From contig JADFHE010000003.1 of assembly GCA_022567295.1 (NCBI GenBank), positions 38,721 to 102,720 of the forward strand: 64,000 nucleotides of DNA, written 5' to 3'. The notes beneath the pieces were generated by a model. That model made no database searches, was not told the DNA's origin, and worked only from the letters and a program-made list of their open reading frames with translations. The stretch is from Pseudomonadota bacterium (GTDB taxonomy: Bacteria > Pseudomonadota > Gammaproteobacteria > Steroidobacterales > Woeseiaceae). This document shows positions 35,737 through 44,348 of this stretch, piece after piece (position 1 is the stretch's first letter; every line of letters starts with the position of its first letter). A program made the translations under genes and the position numbers.

Positions 35737-36459
35737 TCAAAAAGCGTACTCGAGCGATAAAGCCGTGTACCTGTCCGATTTTTCCGTCAATGGCGGCACA
35801 TCCGAGTTGTGCTTAATCGTGTACGACGCCACCAATGCAAGGTCGCCGAGCAGCCTCACCGAGACCGCTGTTACAGACTCCGAGTACGTGTTTTCTTCGC
35901 CCACCTCAGCGATCAGTTCCTGGCGAAATTCGGCCATCTCACTAAACCGCCACTTATAATAAGCGCCACCGCGAAAAATGGTCTCATTCTCCTCGGTTCC
36001 GAACTGCAATTCAGATTGCCGCGCACCGACACCCAGCTCCAGATTGAGTGTGTGCTTGTCATTGTCTATCAAGTGGCGACCGTAACCCAATGTCTGTGAA
36101 AATTGCGTCGCATAAGCACCAAAACTATCCCGGCGCCAGTGCAGACGGCCAAACAGGAAATCATGATCGGTCAGCCTGCGCTCACTTTTCCAGCCCAGCT
36201 CGTAGGCTTCTGCTGATGTCATCTGGTCTTCCGAGGCTTTGATCGCGGACGCATCGACCCTGTGTGTCCAGTCGCCCGAGGTGTAACCGACCTCGAAACC
36301 AGTGTTCAGCGTAGAATTCTCGGTATTTCCCGACGTCGCCAGATAACCCAGGACCGCCTTTCCAGACCACGGGCTCTGTTCCTCGCTCTCATCTGCAAAC
36401 AATGAAAGCGGCAATAACAGCGTCACCAGAACCAATGACAGTCCCCTCTGCATTCCCAA
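35737..36459 (-). CDS. DUF481 outer-membrane beta-barrel protein
   Basis: 240-aa exported protein: signal peptide RGLSLVLVTLLLPLSLFADE, then about twelve amphipathic strands rich in aromatic residues, ending in YTALSLEYAF with a C-terminal Phe as is usual for BAM substrates. The segment SGKAVLGYLATSGNTENSTLNTGFEVGYTSGDWTHRVDASA is the DUF481 (YdiY-like) signature. The role of the family is unknown; some members respond to salt or acid. It is a single gene divergent from coq7. Confidence 0.87.
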   Translation of the reverse strand: MGMQRGLSLVLVTLLLPLSLFADESEEQSPWSGKAVLGYLATSGNTENSTLNTGFEVGYTSGDWTHRVDASAIKASEDQMTSAEAYELGWKSERRLTDHDFLFGRLHWRRDSFGAYATQFSQTLGYGRHLIDNDKHTLNLELGVGARQSELQFGTEENETIFRGGAYYKWRFSEMAEFRQELIAEVGEENTYSESVTAVSVRLLGDLALVASYTIKHNSDVPPLTEKSDRYTALSLEYAF

Positions 36460-36541
36460 TATCCCCTAATAGGTCCTAGCCCCATGAAAAATGGTCGCGA
36501 AGTATACCGCCAGAGCCCGGGGCAGCGCTATAATTCGATTC

Positions 36542-37189
36542 ATGCTCGATCGACAGCTGACGCCTCTCGACAAACTGTTTGCCAGTGCCACCAAGGCGCT
36601 GCGCACAGTTCTCACTCCAGCGAACCGGCAGGCGGCCCGCAGCTATCCTGCAGCGGCGGTAGAGGAGGCCGACCTCGACAGCAAACAGAAAGCCCATGCG
36701 GCGGGCCTTATGCGTGTCAATCACGCTGGAGAAGTTGCTGCCCAGGCACTTTATCAGGGGCACGCGACCGTCGCGCGAAACAAGGATATTGAGGAACAGA
36801 TGCAGCGTGCGGCCGACGAGGAGTTCGATCACCTCGCCTGGTGCGAGCAGCGCATGCAGGAACTTGGGTCTAAACCGAGCCGGCTGAGTCCGCTGTGGTA
36901 CGCGGGCGCGTACACGATCGGCGCTGCGAGCGGCGTCCTTGGTGACAAGTGGAGCTTGGGTTTCATTGCAGAGACGGAAAAACAGGTGTGTGCACATCTC
37001 GAAAGTCACCTGGACCGGCTGCCCGAGAACGACGCGAAAAGTCGCGCCATCGTCAAGCAAATGCGCGATGAAGAGAAAGTGCACGGCAAAGACGCGATCG
37101 ATGCCGGTGCCGCTGAGTTGCCACGTCCGATAGTGCAGCTAATGCGAGCGACCGCGAAAGTAATGACGAAAACGGCGTATTGGTTTTAG
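36542..37189 (+). CDS. coq7: Coq7-type diiron demethoxyubiquinone hydroxylase
   Basis: Performs the C6 hydroxylation of ubiquinone synthesis (2-polyprenyl-3-methyl-6-methoxy-1,4-benzoquinone monooxygenase), replacing the flavin enzyme UbiF. The ferritin-like diiron ligands are visible: NHAGEVAAQ (Glu), ADEEFDHLAWC (Glu and His), IAETEKQV (Glu) and RDEEKVHG (Glu and His). The track ORF extends upstream to 36491; the ATG at 36542 fits the family N-terminus LDRQLTPLDKL and gives 215 aa. It is followed by crp, on the same strand but 73 bases away. Confidence 0.94.
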   Translation: MLDRQLTPLDKLFASATKALRTVLTPANRQAARSYPAAAVEEADLDSKQKAHAAGLMRVNHAGEVAAQALYQGHATVARNKDIEEQMQRAADEEFDHLAWCEQRMQELGSKPSRLSPLWYAGAYTIGAASGVLGDKWSLGFIAETEKQVCAHLESHLDRLPENDAKSRAIVKQMRDEEKVHGKDAIDAGAAELPRPIVQLMRATAKVMTKTAYWF

Positions 37190-37262
37190 AAACACGGACT
37201 TAGCTTGCCCTCAGGGGCATTCTGTATTAAAAGTGGTCCGCAACTTGGGCGAGGAATAAGTA

Positions 37263-37916
37263 ATGCAGACAACAGCCAAAAATCTGAGCGATGTACCGGC
37301 TATCAACCGATTCTTGAGTTACTGTCGTGTACGAACTGTGCCGTCGAAGACCGTAATGATTCACGCCGGCGATTTGCCGGATGTTTTGTATTACATCGTC
37401 GATGGCTCGGTTGAAGTCATGATCGAGGACGAAGACGGCAATGAGATGGTGCTGGCGTACCTGAACAAAGGACAGTTCTTCGGTGAGATGGGCCTTTTCT
37501 ACGAGCAACCGACTCGTAGCGCGTGGGTGCGTACTCGTACCGAGTGCGAAATCGCCGAAATGACATATCCCCGCTTCCGACAGATCGCCAGCGAAAGTCC
37601 CGGGCTTGTATTTGAACTCGCCACACAGTTGGCGACGCGCCTCGACCGGACCAACCGCAAGTTGGGTGACTTGGCATTTGTGGACGTCACAGGCCGGGTC
37701 GCTCACGCCATCATGGATCTTTGCAACGAACCCGATGCGATGACGCATCCGGATGGCATGCAAATTAAGGTCAGCCGCCAGGAACTCAGCCGCCTCGTCG
37801 GCTGCTCGAGAGAAATGGCAGGCCGCGTCCTCAAGGTCCTTGAGGAACAGGGGCTGGTGTCTGCCAGCGGCAAGACGATTGTGGTCTACGGCGCGCGACC
37901 AAACCGAAACCTGTAG
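37263..37916 (+). CDS. crp: cAMP-responsive global regulator CRP (Vfr/Clp-like)
   Basis: 217-aa CRP/FNR-superfamily regulator. The cyclic-nucleotide domain has GQFFGEMGLFYEQPTRSAWVR, keeping the phosphate-binding Glu, Arg85 and Ser86 of CRP. The C-helix reads DRTNRKLGDLAFVDVTGR, so the E. coli Thr127-Ser128 pair becomes Thr-Asn, which may alter ligand affinity. The HTH recognition helix GCSREMAGRVLKVLEEQGL keeps Arg, Glu and Arg that contact TGTGA. DAMTHPDGMQIKVSRQEL is shared with Vfr and Clp. A TGTGA-N6-TCACT site at 47.3 kb is a likely target in this window. Its stop codon forms part of the left REP. Confidence 0.94.
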   Translation: MQTTAKNLSDVPAINRFLSYCRVRTVPSKTVMIHAGDLPDVLYYIVDGSVEVMIEDEDGNEMVLAYLNKGQFFGEMGLFYEQPTRSAWVRTRTECEIAEMTYPRFRQIASESPGLVFELATQLATRLDRTNRKLGDLAFVDVTGRVAHAIMDLCNEPDAMTHPDGMQIKVSRQELSRLVGCSREMAGRVLKVLEEQGLVSASGKTIVVYGARPNRNL

Positions 37917-38036
37917 GAGCGGCCCCTGCACCCACAAGGGCATAAAGCCGCGAAGCGCAGCGGCAGCCGAAGGCTGCAAAAAGATTCAGTTCATGACACA
38001 AGCCGGATATAGGTCGCGCGCAGGGCGCGCTCCTAC
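37913..38036. repeat. REP doublet (REPIN-like) between crp and rpe
   Basis: Two inverted GTAGGAGC-headed palindromic units face each other. The left runs GTAGGAGCGGCCCCTG... with a GCGGC/GCCGC stem; the right, read on the minus strand, runs GTAGGAGCGCGCCCTGCGCGCGAC with a GCGCGC stem. A GTAG head followed by a GC-rich palindrome is the signature of REPs mobilised by RAYT transposases. The TAG inside each GTAG is the stop codon of the flanking gene, crp on the left and rpe on the right. Between them lies a further GCAGCC/GGCTGC hairpin. Confidence 0.8.
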
Positions 38037-38710
38037 GGTAGGTTCCTTGCGATTTCGGCCTTCATTGCCGTGATAGTGGCGGCGTAGTCGTCACTGCCGA
38101 AGATTGCAGATCCAGCCACAAACGTATCAGCGCCAGCCGCTGCGATCTCGCCAATGTTGTCGACCTTCACACCGCCATCAATTTCCAAACGAATTTCCTG
38201 GCCGCTGGCCTCAATCATCTGCCGCGCCTGGCGTAGCTTGGTCAACGCTGATGGAATAAATTTCTGGCCGCCGAACCCCGGGTTCACTGACATAAGTAAG
38301 ACCATGTCGACTTTGTCGATGACATGCGTAAGCCAGTCCATCGGCGTCGCAGGATTAAAAACCAGACCGGCTTTGCAACCCTGTTCGCGGATCAAGCCCA
38401 GCGATCGATGAACATGGCGGCTCGCTTCCGGGTGAAAAGTAATGTAGCTCGCGCCCGCTTTCGCAAAATCCGGAATAATGCCGTCAACCGGCTCGACCAT
38501 CAGATGCACATCGATAGGCGCCTCGATGCCATACGTACGCAACGCGTCGCAGATCATCGGTCCTATCGTTAGATTCGGTACGAAATGATTATCCATGACG
38601 TCGAAATGCACGATATCGGCCCCGGCGTCTAGCACGGCCTGAACGTCATCGCCCAGGCGAGCGAAATCAGCAGAAAGAATTGAAGGTGCGATTAATGGTG
38701 TCACTGTCAT
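38033..38710 (-). CDS. rpe: Ribulose-phosphate 3-epimerase
   Basis: TIM-barrel metalloenzyme interconverting ribulose-5- and xylulose-5-phosphate. Motifs: [35 protein letters not shown] (metal His and Asp), [22 protein letters not shown] and [12 protein letters not shown]. Length 225 aa. Its stop codon lies in the right-hand REP. It converges on crp and is separated from djlA by about 50 bases. Confidence 0.96.
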   Translation of the reverse strand: MTVTPLIAPSILSADFARLGDDVQAVLDAGADIVHFDVMDNHFVPNLTIGPMICDALRTYGIEAPIDVHLMVEPVDGIIPDFAKAGASYITFHPEASRHVHRSLGLIREQGCKAGLVFNPATPMDWLTHVIDKVDMVLLMSVNPGFGGQKFIPSALTKLRQARQMIEASGQEIRLEIDGGVKVDNIGEIAAAGADTFVAGSAIFGSDDYAATITAMKAEIARNLP

Positions 38711-38758
38711 TCCCCGGTTTTTTCTGAACTGTACAACACGTCCCGGCGGATCGACACC

Positions 38759-39554
38759 TCAACGTATCGAACGACGAGCTTTGAGCATTTCGTATGCCCT
38801 TCGTACCTCACGAGTTCTCCGTTCCGCTTCAGCGATCACGTCCGCTCCCGGATTACTTCCCGAAATTTTGTCCGGGTGATTTTTGTTCATGAGCCGCCGG
38901 TATGCCTTCTTCACCTCATCGTTACTGGCGTCCGGTGACACACCCAGCGCCGCATACGCTTCCCGTACCCGAATCGCATCGGCATCGCCGGCCGGCGATC
39001 GTTTGAAACCCTTTTGCGCCCGAATCATCGCTTCAAGTTGCGCCAGTTCCACACGGCCGATCTCGAGTTCTGTGCAGATCTTCCAGATCAGCGCACGTTC
39101 CTGTTTCTTCAACTTGTCTTTCGCCAGCACAACTTCGAGCAACAGGCGTACGAACGTACGGCGATCTGATGCGCTGCGGGCACTGACGCGCCGGACCTCT
39201 CGCATTCTCTGTACCAATTGAAAGCCCGGCTGTTTTCCCGCATCGAACCAGCCGATCGCACGCCGTACTTGGGCGGGATTCAAACTAAGGCGATGCATCA
39301 CCATACGCGCAGCACGTATCTCATCCTCGCTGACGCGTCCGTCGATCTTCGCAAGGTGGCCCATCGCTTGAAACAGCGCACTCGCAAAATCCTCGGATAC
39401 TCGAGGGAGATCGGCGCCCTGCTGTTGGAAGCGGCGATAGCGATCAGCGAAACCGAGATCGAACTGGTGACCAAGAATAAATCCCGCGACGGCGATCCAC
39501 GCGTTCCGCATTGCGAGCCCGGCCAGGGTGCCGATGATCTTGCCCCAATACAAT
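38759..39554 (-). CDS. djlA: Membrane-anchored DnaJ co-chaperone DjlA
   Basis: Type III membrane J-protein that stimulates DnaK. The N-terminal anchor [31 protein letters not shown] matches DjlA. A TerB-like helical domain follows ([24 protein letters not shown]), and the C-terminal J domain ([32 protein letters not shown]) carries the HPD motif. The track ORF extends to 39763 across the divergent purC start. E. coli DjlA begins right at the anchor, so I use the TTG at 39554 with a GGAA site six bases upstream, giving about 264 aa; an ATG at 39658 is the alternative. Confidence 0.85.
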
Positions 39555-39664
39555 CCAGATTCCAGCCGTTCTGCCCAGAGAAGAACTGCAATCCTAACTG
39601 GTGTCGGCAACCATTCCCATTGTCGACGCTTGCCTGTCCCGGCTGGAACGGCGATCATCGCAGC

Positions 39665-40555
39665 ATGAGGTTTGGGGACGTATTGTTTGAGACTTCGGTA
39701 CCTGGCTTGCCATTGATTGGCCGCGGCAAGGTCAGGGACATTTACAGCGTAGATGACAAGCATTTATTAATCGTTACGACAGACCGCCTGTCCGCTTACG
39801 ATGTTGTCTTGCCGGACCCGGTCCCCGGCAAAGGCGAAGTTCTTACCAAGATTTCGCTATTTTGGTTTCGAATGATGGCCGACATCATCGACAACCAACT
39901 CACTGACATGACCGTAGACGATGTTATCGACGACGCGAATCTATGCGATTTGCTTCGCGATCAGTCGCTGGTCGTAAAACGGCTTAAGCCGCTGCCCATC
40001 GAGGCCGTCGTGCGCGGTTATCTGAGCGGTTCTGGTTGGCGGGATTATCTTGATTCAGGCCAGGTCTGTGGTCTGGACCTGCCCAAGGGACTGCAACAAG
40101 CTGAAAAATTGCCGCGAACATTGTTTACACCGGCAAGCAAGGCCGCTGCCGGGGGTCATGACGAAAACATCCGCTTTGAACAGGTAGTCGAACTGATCGG
40201 CGAAAACCTGGCGAATCGCGTTCGGGATGTCTCGATAGAAATCTACGAACGTGCGGCGGCCTATGCACTCGAACGCGGCATTATCATAGCCGATACCAAA
40301 TTTGAATTCGGCCTCGATGACGAAGGTCGTCTGCACTTTATCGACGAGGCGCTAACTCCGGACTCGTCACGATTCTGGCCTGTCGATGACTACAGGGTGG
40401 GCACGAGCCCACCGAGTTTCGATAAACAGTTTGTGCGCGACTATCTCGATACCCTGGACTGGGACAGGACGTCCCCAGGACCCGAACTACCCGTGGAAAT
40501 CCTCGAACAAACTGCAAAGAAGTACGCCGAAGCCCTTACCAGGATGACGCGGTAA
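39665..40555 (+). CDS. purC: Phosphoribosylaminoimidazole-succinocarboxamide synthase
   Basis: SAICAR synthetase of de novo purine synthesis, joining aspartate to CAIR. Conserved [60 protein letters not shown] and [27 protein letters not shown] are clear. The track ORF starts far upstream, inside djlA; the ATG at 39665 fits the family and gives 296 aa, the longer form related to the yeast enzyme. purE and purK lie 3 kb downstream on the same strand. Confidence 0.95.
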   Translation: MRFGDVLFETSVPGLPLIGRGKVRDIYSVDDKHLLIVTTDRLSAYDVVLPDPVPGKGEVLTKISLFWFRMMADIIDNQLTDMTVDDVIDDANLCDLLRDQSLVVKRLKPLPIEAVVRGYLSGSGWRDYLDSGQVCGLDLPKGLQQAEKLPRTLFTPASKAAAGGHDENIRFEQVVELIGENLANRVRDVSIEIYERAAAYALERGIIIADTKFEFGLDDEGRLHFIDEALTPDSSRFWPVDDYRVGTSPPSFDKQFVRDYLDTLDWDRTSPGPELPVEILEQTAKKYAEALTRMTR

Positions 40556-40562
40556 CCAGTGC

Positions 40563-41885
40563 ATGATTCAAACACTTAGAAACTGGATTGAAGCACTGAT
40601 CTGGGGCGACATGCTGCGCGCCTATGGTCTGCCGGGTCGCATCGTGATGATGGTCTTGCGCAACGCTTATGCGGTACTTCGCGATATCGTGTCGGGGCAA
40701 CTGACATTGCGCGCTATGAGTCTCGTCTATACGACGTTGTTATCCATCGTGCCATTGATCGCTTTTAGTTTTTCGGTGTTGAAGGGCCTTGGCGTCCACA
40801 AGGAACTGGAGACGAAGCTCTACGCAATCCTTGAACCATTAGGCGTCAAGGGCGTAGAGATCACGGACCAGGTCATGCACGTCGTGCACAACGTCAACGG
40901 CAGCGTACTCGGTGGTATCGGTCTCGCATTTTTCATCTACACGGCGGTTTCAATGGTGCAGAAAATCGAGGAGGCCTTTAACTATGTCTGGTACGTTACC
41001 AAGCCGCGCAATTTCGCGAAACGACTAACGGAATACATGCTGGTTCTGTTGATTGGACCCGTCGTTATCGTGATTGCACTGGGCGCTATCGCATCGGTCG
41101 GTAACGAAACCATAGTGCAGTGGTTTGCACAGAACTCCATCTTCGGCCCGATATTTTCGGCCACCAGCAAGTTAACACCTTACTTGCTCATTGCCGGAAT
41201 GTTTACCTTCCTGTACTCGTATATGCCGAACACCAAAGTCAGATTGAGTTCTGCGCTCGTCGGCGGCATTGCAGGCGGTTTCATGTGGGCAACGCTCGGT
41301 ATGATTTTTGCCGCTTTTTTGGTTAATTCGGCGCGAACTCAGGCAATTTACGCCGGTTTTGCTATCGCGATCACCACATTGATCTGGCTGTACCTCAACT
41401 GGCTCATTCTCTTAATTGGCTCGCAGATTGCATTTTACTTTCAGAATCCGGCGTATCTGCGCATCGGACGACGTGAACCGCGCCTGTCGAATGCCATGCG
41501 TGAACGCGTTGCGCTGAACATCATGTACCTGGTCGGTGGAGAGTTTCGAAACCCGGCACTCGGCGTCAATTTGCGCAGCCTGAGTCGCGCCCTGCGGATC
41601 CCGTCGATCACGCTCGCACCGATTGCAGCTGATCTCGAAGCCACTGGAATATTGACGACCAACGAGAAAGAAGAGTTGCTGCCTGGTCGCGAAATGTCGC
41701 GCATCACACTCGACGACATTCTGGCGGTCGTCCGTCGTGACGGCGAGACCGGATCGCACCGCGATCCAAAGTGGGATGAACCGATTGAAACTCTGGGCGA
41801 GCGCCTCGACGATGCGATCGCTGACACGCTTTCGGGCAAAACATTGTCGGACCTCCTGGATCAATCCGAGGACCGGCGTCAATAG
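40563..41885 (+). CDS. YihY/BrkB-family inner-membrane protein
   Basis: 440-aa protein with about six hydrophobic helices in the first 300 residues. The family signature is LTLRAMSLVYTTLLSIVPLIAFSFSVLKG at the start and FNYVWYVTKPRNFAKRLTEYMLVLLIGP in the middle; the later STLIWLYLNWLILLIGSQIAFYFQNP (LIWLYLNWLILLIGSQI) is also typical. A C-terminal cytosolic domain of about 120 residues resembles a winged helix (LSRALRIPSITLAPIAADLEATGIL). The family was once called ribonuclease BN by mistake; its transport function is not known. It starts seven bases after purC. Confidence 0.88.
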   Translation: MIQTLRNWIEALIWGDMLRAYGLPGRIVMMVLRNAYAVLRDIVSGQLTLRAMSLVYTTLLSIVPLIAFSFSVLKGLGVHKELETKLYAILEPLGVKGVEITDQVMHVVHNVNGSVLGGIGLAFFIYTAVSMVQKIEEAFNYVWYVTKPRNFAKRLTEYMLVLLIGPVVIVIALGAIASVGNETIVQWFAQNSIFGPIFSATSKLTPYLLIAGMFTFLYSYMPNTKVRLSSALVGGIAGGFMWATLGMIFAAFLVNSARTQAIYAGFAIAITTLIWLYLNWLILLIGSQIAFYFQNPAYLRIGRREPRLSNAMRERVALNIMYLVGGEFRNPALGVNLRSLSRALRIPSITLAPIAADLEATGILTTNEKEELLPGREMSRITLDDILAVVRRDGETGSHRDPKWDEPIETLGERLDDAIADTLSGKTLSDLLDQSEDRRQ

Positions 41886-41892
41886 TCATTGG

Positions 41893-43239
41893 CTACGCGC
41901 CGGCTATCGTCATTTCCTCTATCAGAATGGAACCGCAGCGCATGCCACTACGCAAATCCTGGTCATTACCGATGACCACGATGCGCCGATAGAGATTCTT
42001 CAGATTGCCCGCAATGGTCACTTCGTGCACGGCATGCTGAATTTCTCCGTTCTTCACCCAATGACCAACGGCACCGCGCGAGTAGTCCCCTGTGACAGGA
42101 TTCACGCCCTGCCCAATTAATTCCTCGACTATAAATCCAGTCCCCATCTCAACGACGAGTTGTGCCTGGTCGGTATCGCTGCCTGGAACGAGCAAGTTTT
42201 GTGCACCACCCGCATTCGCTGTTGTCTCGAGCCCCAGGCGGCGAGCAGAATAACTACTGAGCACATAACTCCGCAACACGCCGTCCGTGAAGATATCCCG
42301 ATCAGAGGTTGCGACGCCTTCACTATCGTATGCGCGGCTAGCCATGCCCTGCGCAATATGTGGCCGCTGCTGAATCTGCACAAAGTCAGGAAAAATTTGT
42401 TCGCCCACGGCATCGAGCAAAAAGGATGAGCGTCGATATTGCGAGCCACCGGAAATTGCACTAATCGCATGCCCGATAAATCCTCGTGCAAGCTCCGGGA
42501 TATACAACACGGGCACATTCGTCGTCCTGATCTTCCGCGCGCCAAGTCGGCCGACCGCTTTCTGCGCCGCTCTTTTGCCAACCGACGCCGCATCGTCGAG
42601 CGCTCCAGGAACACGCGACGAGGTGTAATGATAGTCGCGCTGCATGCTACCGTCCGCCTCCGCAAGAACAACACAGGTGACGCTGTGACTGGTCTTGGAA
42701 TAGCTGGCAATGAAACCGTGTGTGTTGCCGTAGGCGCGCGTTCCGCGGTTGGTTGCAACGGTTCCGCCCTCGGAATTACTGATGCGCTTGTCGTATGCCA
42801 GCGCTGCGCTCTCGGTCTCGATCGCAAGGGAGATCGCCTGCTCGGCATCGATTTCCCAAGGGTGATCGAGATCAAGGTCAATCAGGTTTGTCGCCATGCG
42901 CTCGGCATCCGCCAGTCCTGAATGCGGATCCTTAGCCGTAAGCGTCGCAAATGAACACGCTTTGGCAACGGCTTCACGAATGGCCGCGGGTGAAATGTCG
43001 GATGTATTCGCATTACCCTTGCAGCAATCCTTGTACACCGTGATACCGATCCCACGATCATTCGTGAACTCCAGGCTCTCAACGTCACCGAGTCGTGCCG
43101 TTGCAGACAGCCCGTTATCCTGACTCGCGGCCACTTCGGCCTGATCAACACCCAGATTGCGCGCCTCCTCCAACGCCAGAGCAACAAGGTTCTCCAGATC
43201 TTCCCTGCCCAGCGACTCGCGCTTTGCTATTTCTGACAT
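41893..43239 (-). CDS. pmbA: PmbA/TldE subunit of the TldD/TldE metalloprotease
   Basis: Partner of TldD in the heterodimeric zinc protease that trims peptides such as microcin precursors and CcdA. TldE lacks the zinc motif, and none is seen here. The family segments DNGLSATARLGDVESLEFTNDRGIGITVYKD, ATSDRDIFTDGVLRSYVLSSYSARRLG and FIVEELIGQGVNPVTGDYSRGAVGHWVKNGEI are conserved. I start at the ATG at 43239, 105 bases inside the track ORF, giving 448 aa. TldD is encoded 4 kb away at 47.3-48.8 kb. It is divergent from the short darP. Confidence 0.93.
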   Translation of the reverse strand: MSEIAKRESLGREDLENLVALALEEARNLGVDQAEVAASQDNGLSATARLGDVESLEFTNDRGIGITVYKDCCKGNANTSDISPAAIREAVAKACSFATLTAKDPHSGLADAERMATNLIDLDLDHPWEIDAEQAISLAIETESAALAYDKRISNSEGGTVATNRGTRAYGNTHGFIASYSKTSHSVTCVVLAEADGSMQRDYHYTSSRVPGALDDAASVGKRAAQKAVGRLGARKIRTTNVPVLYIPELARGFIGHAISAISGGSQYRRSSFLLDAVGEQIFPDFVQIQQRPHIAQGMASRAYDSEGVATSDRDIFTDGVLRSYVLSSYSARRLGLETTANAGGAQNLLVPGSDTDQAQLVVEMGTGFIVEELIGQGVNPVTGDYSRGAVGHWVKNGEIQHAVHEVTIAGNLKNLYRRIVVIGNDQDLRSGMRCGSILIEEMTIAGA

Positions 43240-43313
43240 CGTTCGAACATTCCTTACGCGTGGTAGACTCCCGCCGCTGATCGGTGGACTGACCGCGGGG
43301 AGTACTGTAACCA

Positions 43314-43574
43314 GTGACTGAAACAAAGCCCAGCAAAAGCGCACGAAAACGCGAGTATCTGGCGCTGCAGAAATTGGGAGAAGAGCTCATCACGCTCAAA
43401 CAGTCCGATCTCTACAGCCTGCCCCTTGACGATGACCTTCGACTGGCCGTTACGGAGGCGCGCCAGATCAAAGCGCGCGGTGCGTTACGCCGCCAAAAAC
43501 AATACATCGGAAAACTGATGCGCCATATTGATCCGGAACCGCTGCGCTCTGAACTTGCGAAGCTACGTCATTAA
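43314..43574 (+). CDS. Half-length DarP/YjgA (DUF615) protein
   Basis: DarP (YjgA) is a ribosome-associated factor for late 50S maturation, normally about 170-185 aa. This ORF encodes only 86 aa. It has the N-terminal family region (SARKREYLALQKLGEELITLKQSDLYSLPLDDDLRLAVTEAR) and ARGALRRQKQYIGKLMRHIDPEPL, then stops after ELAKLRH. The C-terminal helical domain is missing, and only 21 bases separate the stop from purE, so no frameshifted remainder exists. It is either a C-terminally truncated relic or a genuine short form. The divergence from pmbA preserves the conserved yjgA-pmbA neighbourhood. Confidence 0.78.
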   Translation: MTETKPSKSARKREYLALQKLGEELITLKQSDLYSLPLDDDLRLAVTEARQIKARGALRRQKQYIGKLMRHIDPEPLRSELAKLRH

Positions 43575-43595
43575 CTAAAATGATAGTATTTCCCG

Positions 43596-44081
43596 ATGAA
43601 TATTGATGTCGGCATTATCATGGGTTCCCGTTCAGACTGGGAAACGATGCAGCACGCGAGCAGAACGCTAACCGAGCTCGGCGTGAGTTTTGAGGTGAAA
43701 GTTGTTTCTGCGCATCGCACCCCCGATTTGTTATTCGAATACGCGGATACCGCTGTCGCGCGCGGCTTAAAAGTCATTATTGCCGGTGCCGGCGGCGCCG
43801 CGCACTTGCCCGGCATGACGGCAGCCAAGACGCGCTTGCCAGTCCTCGGAGTCCCCATGCAGTCCGACGCACTGAACGGCATGGACTCGTTGCTCTCCAT
43901 CGCTCAAATGCCGGCAGGAATTCCCGTTGGCAGCATGGCGATTGGCCGTGCGGGTGCCGTCAATGCGGCTCTGCTCGCCGCCGCCATCCTCGCCAACAAT
44001 GATGCAGCAGTGGCCTCAGCACTGGAGGACTTCCGCACGAACCAGACCGACGAGGTTCTGGGCGACAGCGACCCCTCTTAG
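43596..44081 (+). CDS. purE: N5-carboxyaminoimidazole ribonucleotide mutase
   Basis: Converts N5-CAIR to CAIR in de novo purine synthesis. The class I signature [16 protein letters not shown] is at the N-terminus, with the catalytic VVSAHRTPD and the phosphate-binding [44 protein letters not shown] follows. Length 161 aa. Its stop codon is the first base run of the inverted-repeat element that separates it from purK. Confidence 0.95.
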   Translation: MNIDVGIIMGSRSDWETMQHASRTLTELGVSFEVKVVSAHRTPDLLFEYADTAVARGLKVIIAGAGGAAHLPGMTAAKTRLPVLGVPMQSDALNGMDSLLSIAQMPAGIPVGSMAIGRAGAVNAALLAAAILANNDAAVASALEDFRTNQTDEVLGDSDPS

Positions 44082-44344
44082 TGGTCCAACGCGTGACTGG
44101 TAATGAGTTCAGCGAGTTGTGAAGTGGTCGAGCACTAGGCGCACCTCGCAGGTAATGGCAAGCTCTTGCCAAAAGGTGCAACGACGCGGGCGACCGCTTC
44201 ACAGCTCGCCCGAAGGGAGCACCCCAGGTTATCTAATACGGCGTTACAGTCCTTGCAAAGGACTCGCCATTCACTTCGGACTGCGCCTTGCCTGGGATCA
44301 CCTGGGGTGCTCTGAACACATCAACATTTACACGTTGAACCACT
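44080..44344. repeat. Composite inverted-repeat element between purE and purK
   Basis: The ends are imperfect inverted repeats: AGTGGTCCAACGCGTG on the left and, read on the minus strand, AGTGGTTCAACGTG on the right. Inside, GAGCACCCCAGGT (44217-44229) and ACCTGGGGTGCTC (44300-44312) form a perfect 13-base inverted repeat. Two related units face each other: the left contains GGCGCACCT ... AATGGCAAG ... AGGTGCAACG, and the right, on the minus strand, GGCGCAGTCC ... AATGGCGAG ... GGACTGTAACG. Both fold to the same hairpin although the stem bases differ (GCACCT/AGGTGC versus CAGTCC/GGACTG). That points to conserved structure. purE and purK usually overlap or nearly touch, so this is an insertion. 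Confidence 0.75.
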
Positions 44345-44348
44345 GACG

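Noticed and set aside
36476-37084. 202-aa minus-strand ORF
   Set aside because: Antisense to coq7, whose diiron ligands are fully conserved.
44083-44338. RYYYAAC (GTCCAAC) and GTTRRRY (GTTGAAC) boxes at the ends of the purE-purK element, as in integron attC sites
   Set aside because: The spacing of about 256 bases exceeds known attC lengths, no integrase or cassette array is present, and inner L boxes are not evident.
44119-44346. 75-aa plus-strand ORF in the purE-purK gap
   Set aside because: It lies wholly within the inverted-repeat element, has no ribosome binding site and its composition follows the palindromes.
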